Source: Escallonia rubra (Eukaryota > Streptophyta > Magnoliopsida > Escalloniales > Escalloniaceae). Taken from it: a stretch of 64,000 bases of DNA. Position numbers and translations under genes: made by a program. This document shows, piece by piece, positions 44,966-58,991 of the stretch. Under the pieces are notes generated by a model. That model worked only from the letters and a program-made list of their open reading frames with translations, was not told where the DNA came from and ran no database searches. How positions within the stretch are numbered: the stretch's first letter is position 1; each line of letters begins with the position of its first letter. The stretch is taken from positions 1 through 64,000 of the forward strand of contig JAVXUO010001077.1 in the NCBI GenBank assembly GCA_033065855.1. The letters are read 5' to 3'.

Positions 44966-45587
44966 TGTAGCACCCTATTAAATTTTTTTGTACGTCAATT
45001 TATCATCAACAGTTGTTTTGGGCCTTTTCGTAATATTAGAAATTTTTGGGTGAACTTAAGAAAGAAAGAAAAAAATTAGGGGGGTTTTTGTAATTTTCCT
45101 TTTAGGGTATAACCCCCCTACCCCCCCCAATGTATGTGTGTGGGGGTGTTATGGGGTCAGCCGTCCCCTAAATTTTTCTCTTCCTTTCTTTTGTTACATG
45201 GTAGAGAGAAAAAGAGGGGGGGTGTCAGAAGAAAAACAAATTCGGCAATCACATTGATTTTCAGGTAAGTCTTCTAGTCCTTTTCTTTCTAAATTATTCA
45301 ATGTTTTATGGGAGTTGTAAGGGGGTGTCCATGGGGTGTGTCTGTGCACAGTGTGTGGGTTTTGAGTGATATCGTAAGGTGTTGTAGGTGGGTGTTATGG
45401 TTGCCGTGAGGTAATATGGAGTATTGTGTTATGTAAGGGAGTTGTGAGAAGGGGGTGTCCATCCGTGGTGATGGCTGCCATGAGGACATTGTGAGTGTGA
45501 TTTAAGAAGGAGTCAGCCATGGTGGTCGTGACCGTGTGCTTATGAACATGTGTGAACGGGCATGGGGAGGACAGCCGTGAGTTGGTG

Positions 45588-45800
45588 TGTGTGTGTGTGT
45601 GACGTGTTTAATTATGTGCACGAGTGTGTGTTTTTGTGTATATGTGTGTGTGTGTGCGTGAGGCTGCCGAGAGGGAAGCATGTGTGTGCGCGTGTTGTGT
45701 GTGGGAGGGGGGTATGTATGGTGGGTGTGTGTGGGTGGGTGGGTAGGTGTGTGTAGGGGTGTGTGTCATGACTGTAACTCTGTGTGGGGGGGGTGAGGGG
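45588..45800. repeat. GT-rich low-complexity tract
   Basis: GTGTGTGTGTGTG runs, GTGGGTGGGTGGG and G-runs. Related CA-rich tracts occur in the opposite orientation in the inserted LTRs (49280-49580, 56060-56420, 59930-60260). Confidence 0.8.
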
Positions 45801-47250
45801 GGTCTGTGGGTGTAGAGAAGGAAAAGAATATGAAGTGGGTATTGGGAACATGCAGATTGGGTGGTACCCTGTGCTTGCGCAAGTGTACCACGGGCTCGCA
45901 TTATGTTGAGCGCACGTGTTGGATGGCACACACTAATCGTTAGAGTGTAAAATTTTGCAATAGGATACATTAGGCTATATTAGAATTTCTAGCAAAACTT
46001 TATAATTTTCTAAATTCATTTGTATTTTTAATATATTAGGTAAGTTCAGATTTATAAAATTCATTTTGAGTCTTTAAAATCCATGATAAATTTTGGAAGA
46101 AATATAGTATTGTTTTTATAGTATAAAGAAGTCCCAGTTTAAGTTTGAAAAATTTTGGAGTTGATTTGGTATCATTACCCGTATTGTATTAGATTTAGCA
46201 AAACGAATAATTTAAGAATAGTTTTAATGCCTTTTAAATTTTGATTATAGTTTCTACAATTTTTCGTGTATTATAAAAATTATGAGATTTTATTTTTTAG
46301 CTAGAAACAATTATGGCTATTTATGGGCTTTTATTGCATTTAAAGAAATTATTTTTTATTCCAAAATATTCAAAAATTGAGAAAATTTATATTTTTATTT
46401 CATATGTTGTTTTAAGCCATAAAAATGTTTTATGAAAAATTATTATCAATTTTGGGTTGTTATTGAGCCTTGAGGAGTGTGTCGAATTTTTTGGGTATGT
46501 TGGTCATGTGTGGGCGTTGCGTTATTTCATGATTACAAGTGAGCACTATTTGGGTAGTTCATATTAGGTTTCTAGTATAGTAGCATAGATTTTGTTCAGA
46601 TAAATAATTTGCCCAATTTAGGTTAAATCAAAGGATTTTTAACAAGGTTGTTTAGTTTAGCATAATTTGGATCGAGGTAATTTTCTATCCAAACCCTACT
46701 TCATCACTCTGAATTCATATGTTTTGTTCTAGCTATTTTCACGAATTCCATTAAACTCTGGTTTTATAAATTTTCATAAAAATATTTTGATTTTACGTGA
46801 AACCCTTCCTTGAACATTAAGCGATCGTTTGAAACTCTTACTAATGCTCATCCGTTTTTTCTTATTCGAGCATTATACAACATGTTGAATTATGTGTATT
46901 TCTTCTGAATATTGACATGAGATAGTAAACCTGAGACGTTATAAGGATGGTATGTTATGCGGGATGTTATAAGGTTGGTATGTTCTGTTTAGGTTGCAAC
47001 TAGTACCTAAGTCAACTAGTTTTATACATATGCATATGTAGTCTGTATCTGTATGTAAGCACTGCCGGGGTGGTTTTGCGATTATATATTGCTCATGTTC
47101 AATAAGATATGCTTTTGTTTTATTGTATCTAAAATGTTTTGATATATCTATTAATATGAGGGATTGAGTTGATTCTCTTCCCCATATGTATATCAAAATG
47201 TTGTTATTCAACAAAAATCCTTTTTCAAATTGTCATTTGACTTCATATAT

Positions 47251-50226
47251 TGTAACATCTCAAAAATCTGGACTTTCATCGCCTCAAACTCCCTGAGCAT
47301 TAACTTACCACAATGCGTTAAACCTTTCAAATCCTGTTTACTGACACATACTTCCGAGCATCTAACTAGACATCAACTCAAAATCTTCAAAATAAAAAAT
47401 TACAAAACTGGTTAAACTACTAGAACTTAGGCTTTTTACAAGCTCAAGTTCTTATGAAACGGGCTAACAATACCGACCCACGCAGGGGTCTTACTACACA
47501 GTAGTGGTGGGCTCTTCGGAATCTCACACAGACTCTAATTTCATTTCCAAGCATTCTTCAGCTGATCAGTGCCTACAGACGAGAATCAAACGAAGGTTGA
47601 GCTTTTGAAAGCTCCGTAAGGTCGTAGAAGGACAACCGAAGGAATTACAAAACGATTCAAAAGAATCATTACCATGATAATGTTTTTGATAAATTCCAAA
47701 ACGATAATAATCAGTCATAAGTATATACAAAAAATAACCAAAGACAATCCTAGACAGACACCAAAGCAAACAATAACAACCATCCCAGTTTCGAAACGAA
47801 CATTAACAATCATAACGAAATACCAACACGGTCAATCGAAGATCATTTCAAAGCCATCACTTTAAAATACAATGATGATTTTCGCAAAGGGTTTCAAAAC
47901 GAACACAGATACTTCAAATGGCAATGGGGAAAGGGTTTTAGATAATCACAAACAGTTAATCATAATATGGGGAAGAGTTCCAACTCAATCCCCTCCATTC
48001 AGATATCACGGCATTCATTTGAACATCATTTTCAAAGCAATAACTGTAAGTTACAATGTAAACAAATTTAGAGATATTGATCCTGGGCAGAGGCAATGCC
48101 ATTTAGGCAGTGCACAGAAAGTGTACATATGCATGATGTACGATAACTAGACCTTCTCATTAAAGTACTAGCCCTGCATAATTACGCAGGTTCAGACCCC
48201 TTATAACGTCTCTTTACATAACAGATTCCTAATTCAACATAGAAAACAACAATCATAGAGTCAACAAGAAATTCACTGCTTAACATGCAATAAAATGAGC
48301 ATCCACATGCATTCAAATTACTGAAACAGTTAAGGTTTCAATGACGATTAAACATGCTTATATAATTAATCACTCAGAATTCCACAATAACCACAAACAA
48401 ATAACAGAGATAAATATGAACACTTATCAAATTTAGGCATAACAATTCAGAAGAATGAATACAAACAATTATCGAATTTGTTGAGCATGTGATATAAGGC
48501 GAGCATCGATAAGATTTTCAAATAACCGTTTCAGGTTCAATGTTGGGGTTTTCTTAGCAATAACATGTTGATATCAATGCATAACTCAGTGTTCGACAAT
48601 AGCCATAAATAAATCGAAAGAATACTTACGAGTACGAGTTATCGAAATAAGGGTTATGATAGGAATCCTTACTCGGGCTTCAGATAGAAACCCTTACCTC
48701 GATCCGAAGCTAAGCTAGTCTAACAGGAAATACTTTTCCTTTAACCTAACACATCAAAACACTATTTTGAGCATCCTGAAGTCATTTTTGGGCTAAAAAA
48801 TATTTTAGCAAATTTTCACCCAAAAATCCCGAACCAGTGTCCGGACCGAGCGCTTAGAAATCGGTTCTGCAAAAAAAGGCTATTGACCTCAAAATGGCAC
48901 GAAATTTTAGAAAATGAAAAATATCGACAATATAAGGTTTTCCTAAACTTTCAGATTAAAATAGCTTGGTTTACTATGTCAAATAATTCGGGAATTCAAT
49001 ATAATTGATACCCTAATTTAGCGTCCTTTAGGGACACAAAAAAAATCCCAAACTTTTTCATAGCGTACATCTCGTCAAAATAATGGGATTATTGTTTTGG
49101 ATTTTGTCAAATTTTCACCCTAACTATCTAAAAAAATTCGTATAAAAACTTCCTAAATAACCCCATTTTTAGTGACAAAAACAGTTATTGTTCACGGATT
49201 AAAAGCCAATTTAACTTACCTTAGAAACACACACTTCATCCCGTATCTTTGTCCACTTCTCTGCTGAAACACATGGCCACCCAATTCACACACACACATA
49301 CACTCACCACTACACACAACCACACACTCTAACACATAATTCATACAATCACACACCCGAAGCACACACTACACACATTGTCAATAACACACACTGCACA
49401 CACATACTTCCCTCACTAAACACACACACACACCCCCCCCCACCTGCTACAACACACGGCTAACACACAATTCACACACCAACTCACATTACACCACACA
49501 ACACATACACTACTTTTTCACACACATATGCTGCACAGCCACTAACACACGCAAAAACACACACATGCACATTGAATTTTATCCCTAACCCCGCTTAATC
49601 ACACCTACACATGTGCTTAACACAACTACCTAAACATCTTACAAGAATATAACTTTAAACTCACAATTCACAAACACAAACACCAAGAATGCACATTGTC
49701 CAAAACAGGTTTTTGCCAAACTTTGAACGCCCATTTCTCCTTAAAAAATTCACCAAATTGCTCCTTGCTTTCCTTGCTGCCAAATTCTTCTTCTTCCTTT
49801 CTTTCCCTCCTTCTTAGTTTCTCCCCAATTTTCCCTTCTTCCCGAAGCTCTATTTCTCTTCAGTTTTTGTTATTTGTTCTGCTTCTTCTATTTTCTTTTG
49901 TTTTTCCTGGTTTACTATCACCTGAATTTGTTTTCATTTCATCCCCCATTTTTTAAGTTTTTAGACCTACCATTAGTTTTTAATTTAAATGATTAGTCAC
50001 CAAAAATTTAAGTAAGAGGTGTCACCATCTTATGATCCATTTTCCCAAAATTTAACACATAATGCCTGACTTTCAAAAATTACAGTTTAGCCCCAAAAGT
50101 TTTCCAAAATTGTTTTAAGCTCTCATACTCTACGAATACTGGTACATTGCTCAAAATTAACGCCGTTTTTTTTTTCAGATCACCGATAGTAATTTCAAAA
50201 CTCTCCAAAAAGTACCGGATATTACA
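47251..50226 (-). repeat. LTR1 of the array (3' LTR)
   Basis: 2976 bp. Plus-sense start TGTAACATCTCAAAAATCTG, end AAAGTACCGGATATTACA. Includes a CA-rich tract (49280-49600) and a pyrimidine-rich stretch (49720-49960). The pyrimidine run yields a stop-free hydrophobic reading that I do not call a gene. Confidence 0.85.
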
Positions 50227-50240
50227 TTCTCCCTACCTTA
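50227..50240 (-). promoter_or_regulatory. Polypurine tract before LTR1
   Basis: Minus sense TAAGGTAGGGAGAA directly abuts the LTR start TGTAATATCC. A near-identical tract stands at 57089-57101 before the outer edge of LTR2, showing that the second, shorter internal piece is also the 3' end of an internal domain. Confidence 0.75.
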
Positions 50241-52390
50241 TAAAAAATTTATCCTCGACATTTGCTCTCGGATTTTCTATCACTTATAACGTCTAGGCAT
50301 TACGCTTCTGTTGCGTAACTCTGATAACTACCACATAGTAGCTAACCTACATCTAACCTTCACACCCAAGTTCATTCAAATGACTACCCAAACGCAACAA
50401 TTAAATTCTAAATCATAATGCTAACTGAAACCCTGTCAGGCAATCACTTCGCTCTAACTGTTCCAGAACTTCACGAACGATGACTTAGCTAATACGAACT
50501 CACTGAAGTGAATTTACACCATTCTAAACTCAATGCATCTAAAACGAATTAAATCGATCTCTAATCCAATATTCATCCATTGTGTTATACAGATAATATA
50601 GCATATTATACTTTTGTACAATCCACTTAATAATAGCGAGCTTAACTTCAAGCTCAAGGTCCACTACAATACTAAGCGATGGTCATATGTGACATGCGCT
50701 CTACAACATCTAACATGGATAGGATAACCAATTCCTATAAGCACTTACACCTCACAGAAAGACGAAAAACTAACCACTATGGTTTCGCTGCGCACTCTGA
50801 TGTCTCAACTCAAACGAGTCCAACTGTTACCTAATTTATCACAGAGAGATGTGTTACCTTTATAGAGCACAAAATATGATTCTACACTCGCACGTCTTTC
50901 ACTTTTATTAGAGTTTAAGGCTCTAAGTTATCTCGCTACTTATGATTCACAATCACATTCTTTAGAAACATCTTATAATTTTATCCTTCAATTATCTATT
51001 TTGATTAAACATTTAAAATCTTTCAATTTATAAAGGCAATAATAGACAAAGCAAATAATATGTGGTCTATTATTGCTTGTTCAGCCAAATCTCAACCTTA
51101 TACCAAATCACCAACTAGATTGTCCAAATCTAATCCACGTTCTCAGAGTTTACTCTCACTCACCGATCATCTAAGGTTTAGGAGTCTACATGATCTCAAG
51201 TTTCAAAACATTTGAGAATAGAACACAACAAAATTTCGATAATTAGATTAGCTACAAGCAGCAATTATGCATGTTACCATTTTGGAACATACCAAAACAT
51301 ATTAAACAAACACCGATCACAAAGAAATAGTGATGGTTATACAACAAAGCATCTGACCTTAATCACAACAAACAATGATCTCAATCAAGCATTCAGGAAC
51401 CAAATGACAACAATAATCACGACCGGGTGATCAAAATGCAGAAATCTTTAACAAAATTATTATACCTAATGGCTCTCGAGATTCAAAAATATGAATATAC
51501 GATATTCCAAAAAGCGACGAGTACATAAACGATGGTATAGGTATGACGAAACAAAGTCAACCCAATGACTCAAAGCAATTGCGATCGATAGAAGTTATTG
51601 GTCCTAAATAGGATTCGTAGCTTTCCCATGGCCAGTGCGTCTAATACTATCCCATTAAGTCCAAATAGATTTGAAAAAAGCAGATAAATATCCTAGAAAA
51701 AGAATAAGACGACTCAGTATGAATGACATCTTCTCCGCAGAGTAAGTTGGCATTCAATTAAGTCACAATTGAACTCAACATACAAAAGAATGAACGAGAT
51801 GACAAAGTAGGATTCACACTTCTTATTGTACTCTCAACCAATTTTTGGATTTAACACCAGTCGTTACTCAAAAGTGCCACTCTCACTCATAAATCAACTC
51901 ACTAACTTAATTATTACTCACTCCTTACGAGCTCCCAAACACTACTATTGTTTCCCTTAATAATCTACGATATGTAATTAGAGGATACCCAATCCCTTCC
52001 TAGTATGATATCAAAGTCTCTAACAGCAAATGGGATGAGATCCCCAAAAAGATCTCTATCTGCTATACAGACAGTATAATCACAGAGAACTGTAGAATAG
52101 TCAAAGACTTTCCCAACGGAGTGCCTATCTCAAGATCAGTTCATAAAGGATGGGTTTTCACCCCGAATTGCTATGCAAAAGTAAAGGATACGAAGGATAT
52201 AACGTTCTAGAATCAAACAACATACGAGCATCTAATGGTTGACCTGTAGTGTACCCGACACCACATCATCGGGTGTAACAACATCCTGAACAGACATTGA
52301 ATAAAGTCTAGCTGATGATCTGGGCATCTGCCCTTAATGGATTTGAGACTGTTGGGTCTGGCCCTACGCCTTTGTCCTCTTCCCTGACGA
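50241..52390. other. Array internal region without coding sequence
   Basis: No RT, RNase H or integrase motif on either strand. The first 280 bp recur at 58785-58991. A faint protease-like reading (minus, near 52250-51950, ending DFDIILGRDWV) is the only pol trace. Confidence 0.55.
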
Positions 52391-52399
52391 GGAATACTA

Positions 52400-53600
52400 C
52401 TTGTCTATGCACTAATTATAGGTGTGGGATGAAAAGATGACTGAATATTTCTAATAATTGGACAGTCTCGAACTTGATGCTCCACATTGCCACACCTAAA
52501 CCATCCTTCGGTAAATCTGTAGCATGACTTACCACCATGAACTCTCCCACACATGACACATGGCATGGCAGGAAAAGCTGACCCGCCACCCTGACCAGTG
52601 CTCGGTGAAGGTCAAACTCCAAAACTCCGCGATGATCCAAATCTAGTACTCTGAACCGGTCGAGTACCTACATCATGTGCTCCTCTGAATCTGATACTCT
52701 GCCCAGATCTAAATCCCTAAGCCGATGCAGGCCTGAATTCCTGACTCTGCTTCATCCTGGGGCCTTGGGTTCCTTGCTTTGTTGACAGTGTAAACTGCCG
52801 ATACTTGTCAGCCTCCGTAAATCTGTCCTGGAAACACGCTTGCCTAGCTCTCTTCTGTCTACCCTGCCTCTATTAATACCATTCTCTGTTGTTGGACTTG
52901 GATTGCTCCAAAGCACGTGCCAAGTCTACACATTTCCATATAGCTCGTTAACCGGGCAGAGATCATTACATCCCTCAATCTAGGCCTAAGGCCCCACTTA
53001 AACTTCCGACATTTATTTCCTTCTGTTAGCAACATCCTTATTACAAATCTGGCGAGGTGTGAAAACCTCATTTTAAATTCATTACCTATTCTTGATATGT
53101 TTGCCTCACATTGACAAATTTCTCTCGACCTCTGTTCACGATAACTCGTCATGAAATACCGGATGAAGAAAAATTCCCTTAATTGTTTTCAAGTCATCTC
53201 ATCCAACTATTGATGAGTCAAACTCATTTCCACTATTTTTCACAACTAATCAGCCTCATCTCTCAATTTATAGATAACAAATTCAACCTTTTGTCTCTCA
53301 CTGCAGTGAATGGCTAAAAAAAAATTCATTTCATTAATTCAGTTCTCTGCCTCCATAGGGTCTAATGACCCCTCTAAAGCTAGGCGCGTTTTGTTTGGTA
53401 AATTCATACAAGGTACTCTTGGCTTGAGGTTGTACCTATGGTTGAATCGGATTATGTACTCTTTGTTGCTGGTTTGCCAGATTCTGTATCATCGAGGTCA
53501 GAATTTGGTTCGTAGTGTTCAAAATCGCAACCATTAGTTATGGGTTCTGTTGTTCTTTCCTATTACGTCGAGGTACCTCTCTATCTGGGACCTCTTGGAC
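52400..53600 (-). pseudogene. Gag remnant of the array element
   Basis: Minus strand, frame-broken. EGNKCRKFKWGLRPRLRDVM, then ISARLTSYMEM (52859-53152), is the conserved C-terminal part of the Retrotrans_gag domain. Downstream a zinc-knuckle region reads CHVCGRVHGGKSC and WFRCGNVEHQVRDCP. In the second knuckle the first Cys has become Trp. It would make the retroviral capsid-like protein; it is not functional. Confidence 0.78.
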
Positions 53601-53849
53601 CTCCATACTATCTCCACTACCAATGCTATGAGTGTGAACCATACTAGCACAATTAAAAGTTATCGGTGTTATACTAACACATGTCTATTGAACAGTACAA
53701 TTACAAATTAAAGGTACCTTAACTCTACCATCATCCTACCCCACTTTCATTAACCGAAATACGATTCTACAAAATCGTGTTACTTCTACTCTGTGGTTCC
53801 GTGCCTATAGAATCATAGACCTAAACTCTTAATACCGCAAGACCGAACT

Positions 53850-53861
53850 GTTCTGATACCA
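53850..53861 (-). promoter_or_regulatory. Primer-binding site (tRNA-iMet type)
   Basis: Minus sense TGGTATCAGAAC two bases inside the LTR2 end TGTTACA. It matches the initiator-Met tRNA PBS TGGTATCAGAGC with one change. It makes LTR2 the 5' LTR of the 50227-53863 internal region. Confidence 0.88.
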
Positions 53862-53863
53862 AC

Positions 53864-56800
53864 TGTAACATGCTGGAAATCAAGAGCTCCATCGCCCCGA
53901 ACTCCCGGAGCGTTAACCCTACCACAACGCATTAAACTTGTCAAATCCTGTTTACTGACACATTCTTCCGAGCATCTAACTAGACATCTCAAAATCTTCA
54001 AAATACAAGATAACAAAACTGCTTAAACTTAAACTACTAAAACTTAGGTTTTTTACAAGCTCAATTCTTATAAAACGGGTTAACAGTATCGGCCCATGCA
54101 GCGGTTTTACTACACAGTAGTGGTGGGCTCTCTAGAATCTCACAAAGACTTTAAACCAATTTCTGATCATTCTACAGTTGATCACTACCTGCAGACGGTA
54201 ATCAAACGAAGGATGAGCTTTTGAGAGTTCAGTAAAGTCGTACAACGACAACTAAAGGAATTATAACATGATTCAAAAGAATACGTTCTATGATAATGTG
54301 TTAAAACATTTCAACAGTCATAAACAGTTTGACAAATTCCAAAACAATCATAAACAGTCATAAGTATATACCAAAAATTACCGAAGACAATCCTAGACAA
54401 ACACCAAAACAAACATTAACAACCATCCTAGTTTCGAAATGAACATTAACAATCATAACCAAATACCAACAGGGTCAATCGAAGATCATTTCAAAGCTGT
54501 CATTTTAAAATACAATGATTATTTTCCCAAAGGGTTTCAAAACAAACACATATACTTTAAAGGGCAATAAGGAAAAGGGTGTTAGATAATCACAAATAGT
54601 TGATCACGATATGGGGAAGAGTTTTAACTCAATCCCTTTCATTCATATATCAAGACATTCATTTGAAAATCATTTTCAAAGCAATCATTGTAAAACAATG
54701 TAAACAAATTAAGAGATAATGATCCTGGGTAGAGGCAATGTCATTTAGGCAATGCACATAAAGTGTATCTATGCATGATCTACAATAACTAGACCTTCTC
54801 ATTAAGGTACTAGATCTGCAGAATTACGCAGATTCAGACCCCTTATAACGCCTCCCCACAGAACATATTCTCAAGTCAACACTGAAAACAACAATCATAA
54901 ATCAACAAGAAATTCACTGCTTAACATGCAATAAATGAGTATCCACGTGCATTCAAATAACTAAAACAATTAAAATTTTCAATGACAATTAAACATGATT
55001 ATATATTTCATTACTCGGAACTCCAGAATAACCACAAACAAATAGTAGAGATAAATACGAATAGTTAGCTAATTTAGGCATAACAATTCAAAAAAATTAT
55101 TGAATTTACTCAGCATGTGACACAATGCGAGCATCGACAAGATTTCCAAATAACCGATTTAGGTTCAATGTTGGGGTTTTCTTGCCAATAACATGTTGAT
55201 ATTAATACAGAATTCAGTGTTCGACAATAGCCATAAGTAAATACGAGTACGAGTTATCGAAATAAGGGTTCGGATAAGAATCCTTACCTGGGCTTCAGAT
55301 AGAAACCCTTACCTGGATACGAAACTAAGATAGTCTAACAAGAAAGTCTTTTGCTTTAACCCAAACAGAACAATCCAATTACTAGTATTCCCCTCACTAG
55401 GTATGTATAATTACCAAAATGCCCCTTATATGTAAAATTATCAAAAACGCCCCTCTCATACTTAAATTACCAAAACATCCTTCCCGTAAGTAAAATTACT
55501 AAAATATCCTTACCGTATGTGGATTAGTACCTTTTTATAGGTAAAATGATCAAAATACCCCTTGGGATTCCTTTCACCGGAAAAATCTGGAAAACACATC
55601 AAAACACTGTTTTTAGAATCCTGAAGTCATTATTGGCCTAAAAAGTATTTTAAAAAAATTTCAGCTGAAAAACTTGAACCGATGTTCGGACAGAGCGCTC
55701 AGAAGTCGGTTCTGCTAAAAATAGCTATCTGTCTTGCAATGGCACGAAATTTTAGAAAATGAAACATATCAGTAATATAAGGTTTTCTGAAATTTTCAGA
55801 TTAAAATAGCTTGGTTTGCTATGTCAAATAATTTGGTAATTCCTTATAATTGATACCCTAATTTAGCATCCTTCACGGATACCAAAAAATCCTAAACTTC
55901 GTATTGTCAAAATAATGGAGGTTATTGTTTTGGACTTTGTTAGATTTTGATCTTAACTATTTGTAAAAATTCGTATAAAAACTATCTAATAACCTCCCCC
56001 CCCGGCGTAGTGATAAAAACAGTTATTGTTCACGGATTAAAACCCACACTAACTCACCTTAGACACACACACACACTTCATCCCCTACCTATATTGAAGC
56101 ACATGGACACCCAATTCACACATACACTCACTGCTACAGACAACCACACATGCCAACACATCCAGCACACACTCTAACACGCAATGACACACATATTCAC
56201 ACACCCGAAGCACACACTACACACATTGCTAATAACACACACTACACACACATACTCCCCTCACTGAACACACACACATGCTACAATACACGGCTAGCAC
56301 ACAATTTGCACACTAACTCACGTTACACCACACAACACACACACACATTACACTGCTTTGAAAATACGCGCGCGCGCGCACTGGTGTTTTACACACATAT
56401 GCCGCACAGCCACTAACACACATATGCACATTGAATTTTATCCCTAACCACACTTAATCACACCTACCCACAACTACCTAAACAATCTTACACGAGTATA
56501 ACTTTAAACTCACAATTCACACAAAAACACCAAGAATGCACATTGTCCAAAATAGGTTTTTGCCTAACTTTGAGCACCCATTTCTCCTTAAAAAATTCAC
56601 CAAGCTCCTCCCTGCTTTCCTTGCTGCCAAATTCTTCTTCTTCCTTTATTTCCCTCATTCTCAGTTTTCCCCCGATTTTCCCTTCTTCCTGAAGCTTTAT
56701 TTCTCTTCAGTTTCTATTCTCTATTCTGCTTCTTCTATTTTCTTTTGTTTTTCCTTGTTTACAGTCACCCGGATTTGTTTTCTTTTAATCCCCATTTTTT

Positions 56801-57088
56801 AAAGTTTTTAGACCTACCATTAGTTTTTAATTTAAATGATTATTCACCAAAAATTTAAGTAGGAGGTATCACCATCTTATGATCCATTTTCCCAAAGTTT
56901 AACACATAATGCCTAGCTTTCAAAATTTACAGTTTAGCCCCCAAAGTTTTCAAAATTACATTTTCCAAAAATTGTTTTAAGTTCCCATACTCTACGAATA
57001 CCCGAGCATTGCTCAAAATTAATGCCCATTTATTTTTTGGGTCACCGATAGTTATTTTAAATTGCTCCAAAAAGTACCGGATATTACA
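53864..57088 (-). repeat. LTR2 of the array (5' LTR)
   Basis: 3225 bp. Plus-sense start TGTAACATGCTGGAAATC, end AAAGTACCGGATATTACA. It holds a segment (about 55380-55570) with repeated ACCAAAATGCCCC/ATTACCAAAACATCC phrases. LTR3 has this segment and LTR1 lacks it. It also has a GC dinucleotide run at about 56368-56380. Confidence 0.85.
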
Positions 57089-57161
57089 TTCTCCCACCTT
57101 ATAAAAATTTCGTCCTCGACATTCGCTCTGGGATTTTCTATCACTTATAATGTCTGGGCAT

Positions 57162-58781
57162 CAGTGGCAGACCTATGTTTGTACCCCGGGGGTGGGGGGT
57201 GGGGGGGCTAATGTACCCCCCCTTAACTTCTCAATTTTTTTTTACATTTGGGGGTCTGCAACAATGCAGTCTCTCACACATACCCAAACCGTCGATGGTA
57301 GACACCACCCCTAACGGCGACACACTCACATGCTAACACGGCAACCGGCAGGGCTCCTGCCTCGTCCAGTCGACTCTCTCTATTGAGCACGGAGTGGAGC
57401 CGTTAAAGGAGACGACGAGGATGGATGAGGTTTTCTTCTGTTCAGATCTGGAAGTATCAGTGACCAACGAGTGGCAACGACAGGGCGAGGACTCTGTCGG
57501 CCAAGAACCCACTACCGGCGACGAAGCGTTGACGACCGGTGACTGGCAATTTAGGTACGCATTATTGTCAATTGATCATTTGCTTTTCGAAATTGAGCAT
57601 TTTAGATTGTTGATTGAGCATTTCAAATTGTTAATTGAGAATTTCAGATTGTGGATTGGGATGATTTCCTAAATTGATTACTATTTGCTATTTTCCTAAT
57701 TCTTGTCTAATAACGTCCATGCATTGCTTGGCAAAAGACATTATTGCTCAGTTTCACATAATTGCTCAACCACGTTTGTACTTCTTAACATCTTTTAGGG
57801 CAGAAAGAATCATGGCTTGTAAAATTAGCACTGTAAGCTGCATGAGAAAGCCCTCTTAAATTGTCATCAGGGTACTGCTTTTGGAACTTCGTGTTTCGTG
57901 CTTGCTCTTCCTTCTTGAATGTGCCAAACATGGGATGAAAACTCATGTTCCTTTGCCTTCCCTTCTGTAAGCTTGCTCATAGAAACCATGTGATTGTGTG
58001 TTTGGATGAGTTTCTTGAGAGAATGCCTAAAGATTCCCAGTAATAAAGTTAGATAAGTAAACCAAATATTGTTGATCTCAGCCGAAATTTCAAGTTGGGT
58101 AGTGAAAGCTACAATGAATACCAAGAACACCAGTTTTTTTCATGGTTAACAAAGAGATGTAAAGGAGATGAGAATTTGGAAAGAAGCTGAAGGATAATGA
58201 GGAAGAGGGCCTCTGTCAAACACATTAAAATTGCCCAGATAGCAAAGAAAAGAAAACAAATTTGGTAAATTATCCGCTGTTAAATTGAGTACAACGGTTA
58301 CACTTTATCAGATCTTGGAAATGAAGCTGAGCACATAGTTCAGGAAGAACCGTATACAGAATATCCCTTCTTGGTGATTAATATGATCCCTTAACTCTTT
58401 ATCATGCAGAATGTAAAGGTTGCTGAACCATACGATTCAAATCGTTGCTTTTATTTGGTTTTACTCAATCAACAAAGTACCTATTAGACATTGAAGCTAC
58501 GGTTCAAATGTTTGATCTTCGGCACGCCATCGAGTAGTTATTTAGTGCTTTCATTTGTAAACACTTAAATATCTATTTTGTATTCACTTTTTTTGTGCGG
58601 TAAAGATTTTTTAGTGGCTCTTATGAAATTTAATAAGACCTTTTGGATGAATTTTAGTATTTTTTTTGGTGTATTATCAAAAAGTATCTCTGTTTTTATG
58701 TACTATTTTACTTATAAAAGAATTTAGTGATTTCAATATATTTTTAGCACCCCCTGGAGTGAAATCTTAGTTCCCCCACTG
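57162..58781. mobile_element. hAT-like element in the array
   Basis: 1620 bp with short inverted ends CAGTGGCAG ... CCCCCACTG. Flanks CTGGGCAT (57154-57161) and CTAGACAC (58782-58789) match at five of eight positions. The uninterrupted site at 50293-50300 reads CTAGGCAT, so an 8-bp TSD is likely. The interior has a G-rich start, a GC-rich piece (57290-57540, open frame from 57394) and AT-rich sequence. I recognise no transposase. Confidence 0.7.
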
Positions 58782-58991
58782 CTAGACACTACGCTTCCGC
58801 TGCATGACTCTGATAACTACCACATAGTAGCTAAGCTACACCTAACCTTCGCACCCAAGTTCAATTTGATGACTACCTAAACGCAACAATTAAATTCTAA
58901 ATCAAAATGCTAACTGAAACCCTGTCAGGCAATCACTTCGCTCTAACAGTTCTAGAACTTCACGAACGATGACTAAGCTAATACGAACTCA
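58782..58991. repeat. Internal 3' piece continuing after the hAT-like element
   Basis: TACGCTTCCGCTGCATGACT through TAATACGAACTCACT repeats 50301-50509 with few differences. It then joins LTR3 abruptly at about 58992, a recombination junction. Confidence 0.8.

Noticed and set aside
45562..45970. Cys/Val-rich plus frame and His/Thr-rich minus frames
   Set aside because: GT/CA repeats of the LTR.
49696..49956. Hydrophobic 80-93-codon frames recurring in LTR1, LTR2 (56536-56802) and LTR3 (60390-60675)
   Set aside because: They come from a conserved pyrimidine-rich tract lacking stop codons. Different frames are open in different copies, so the protein is not what is conserved.
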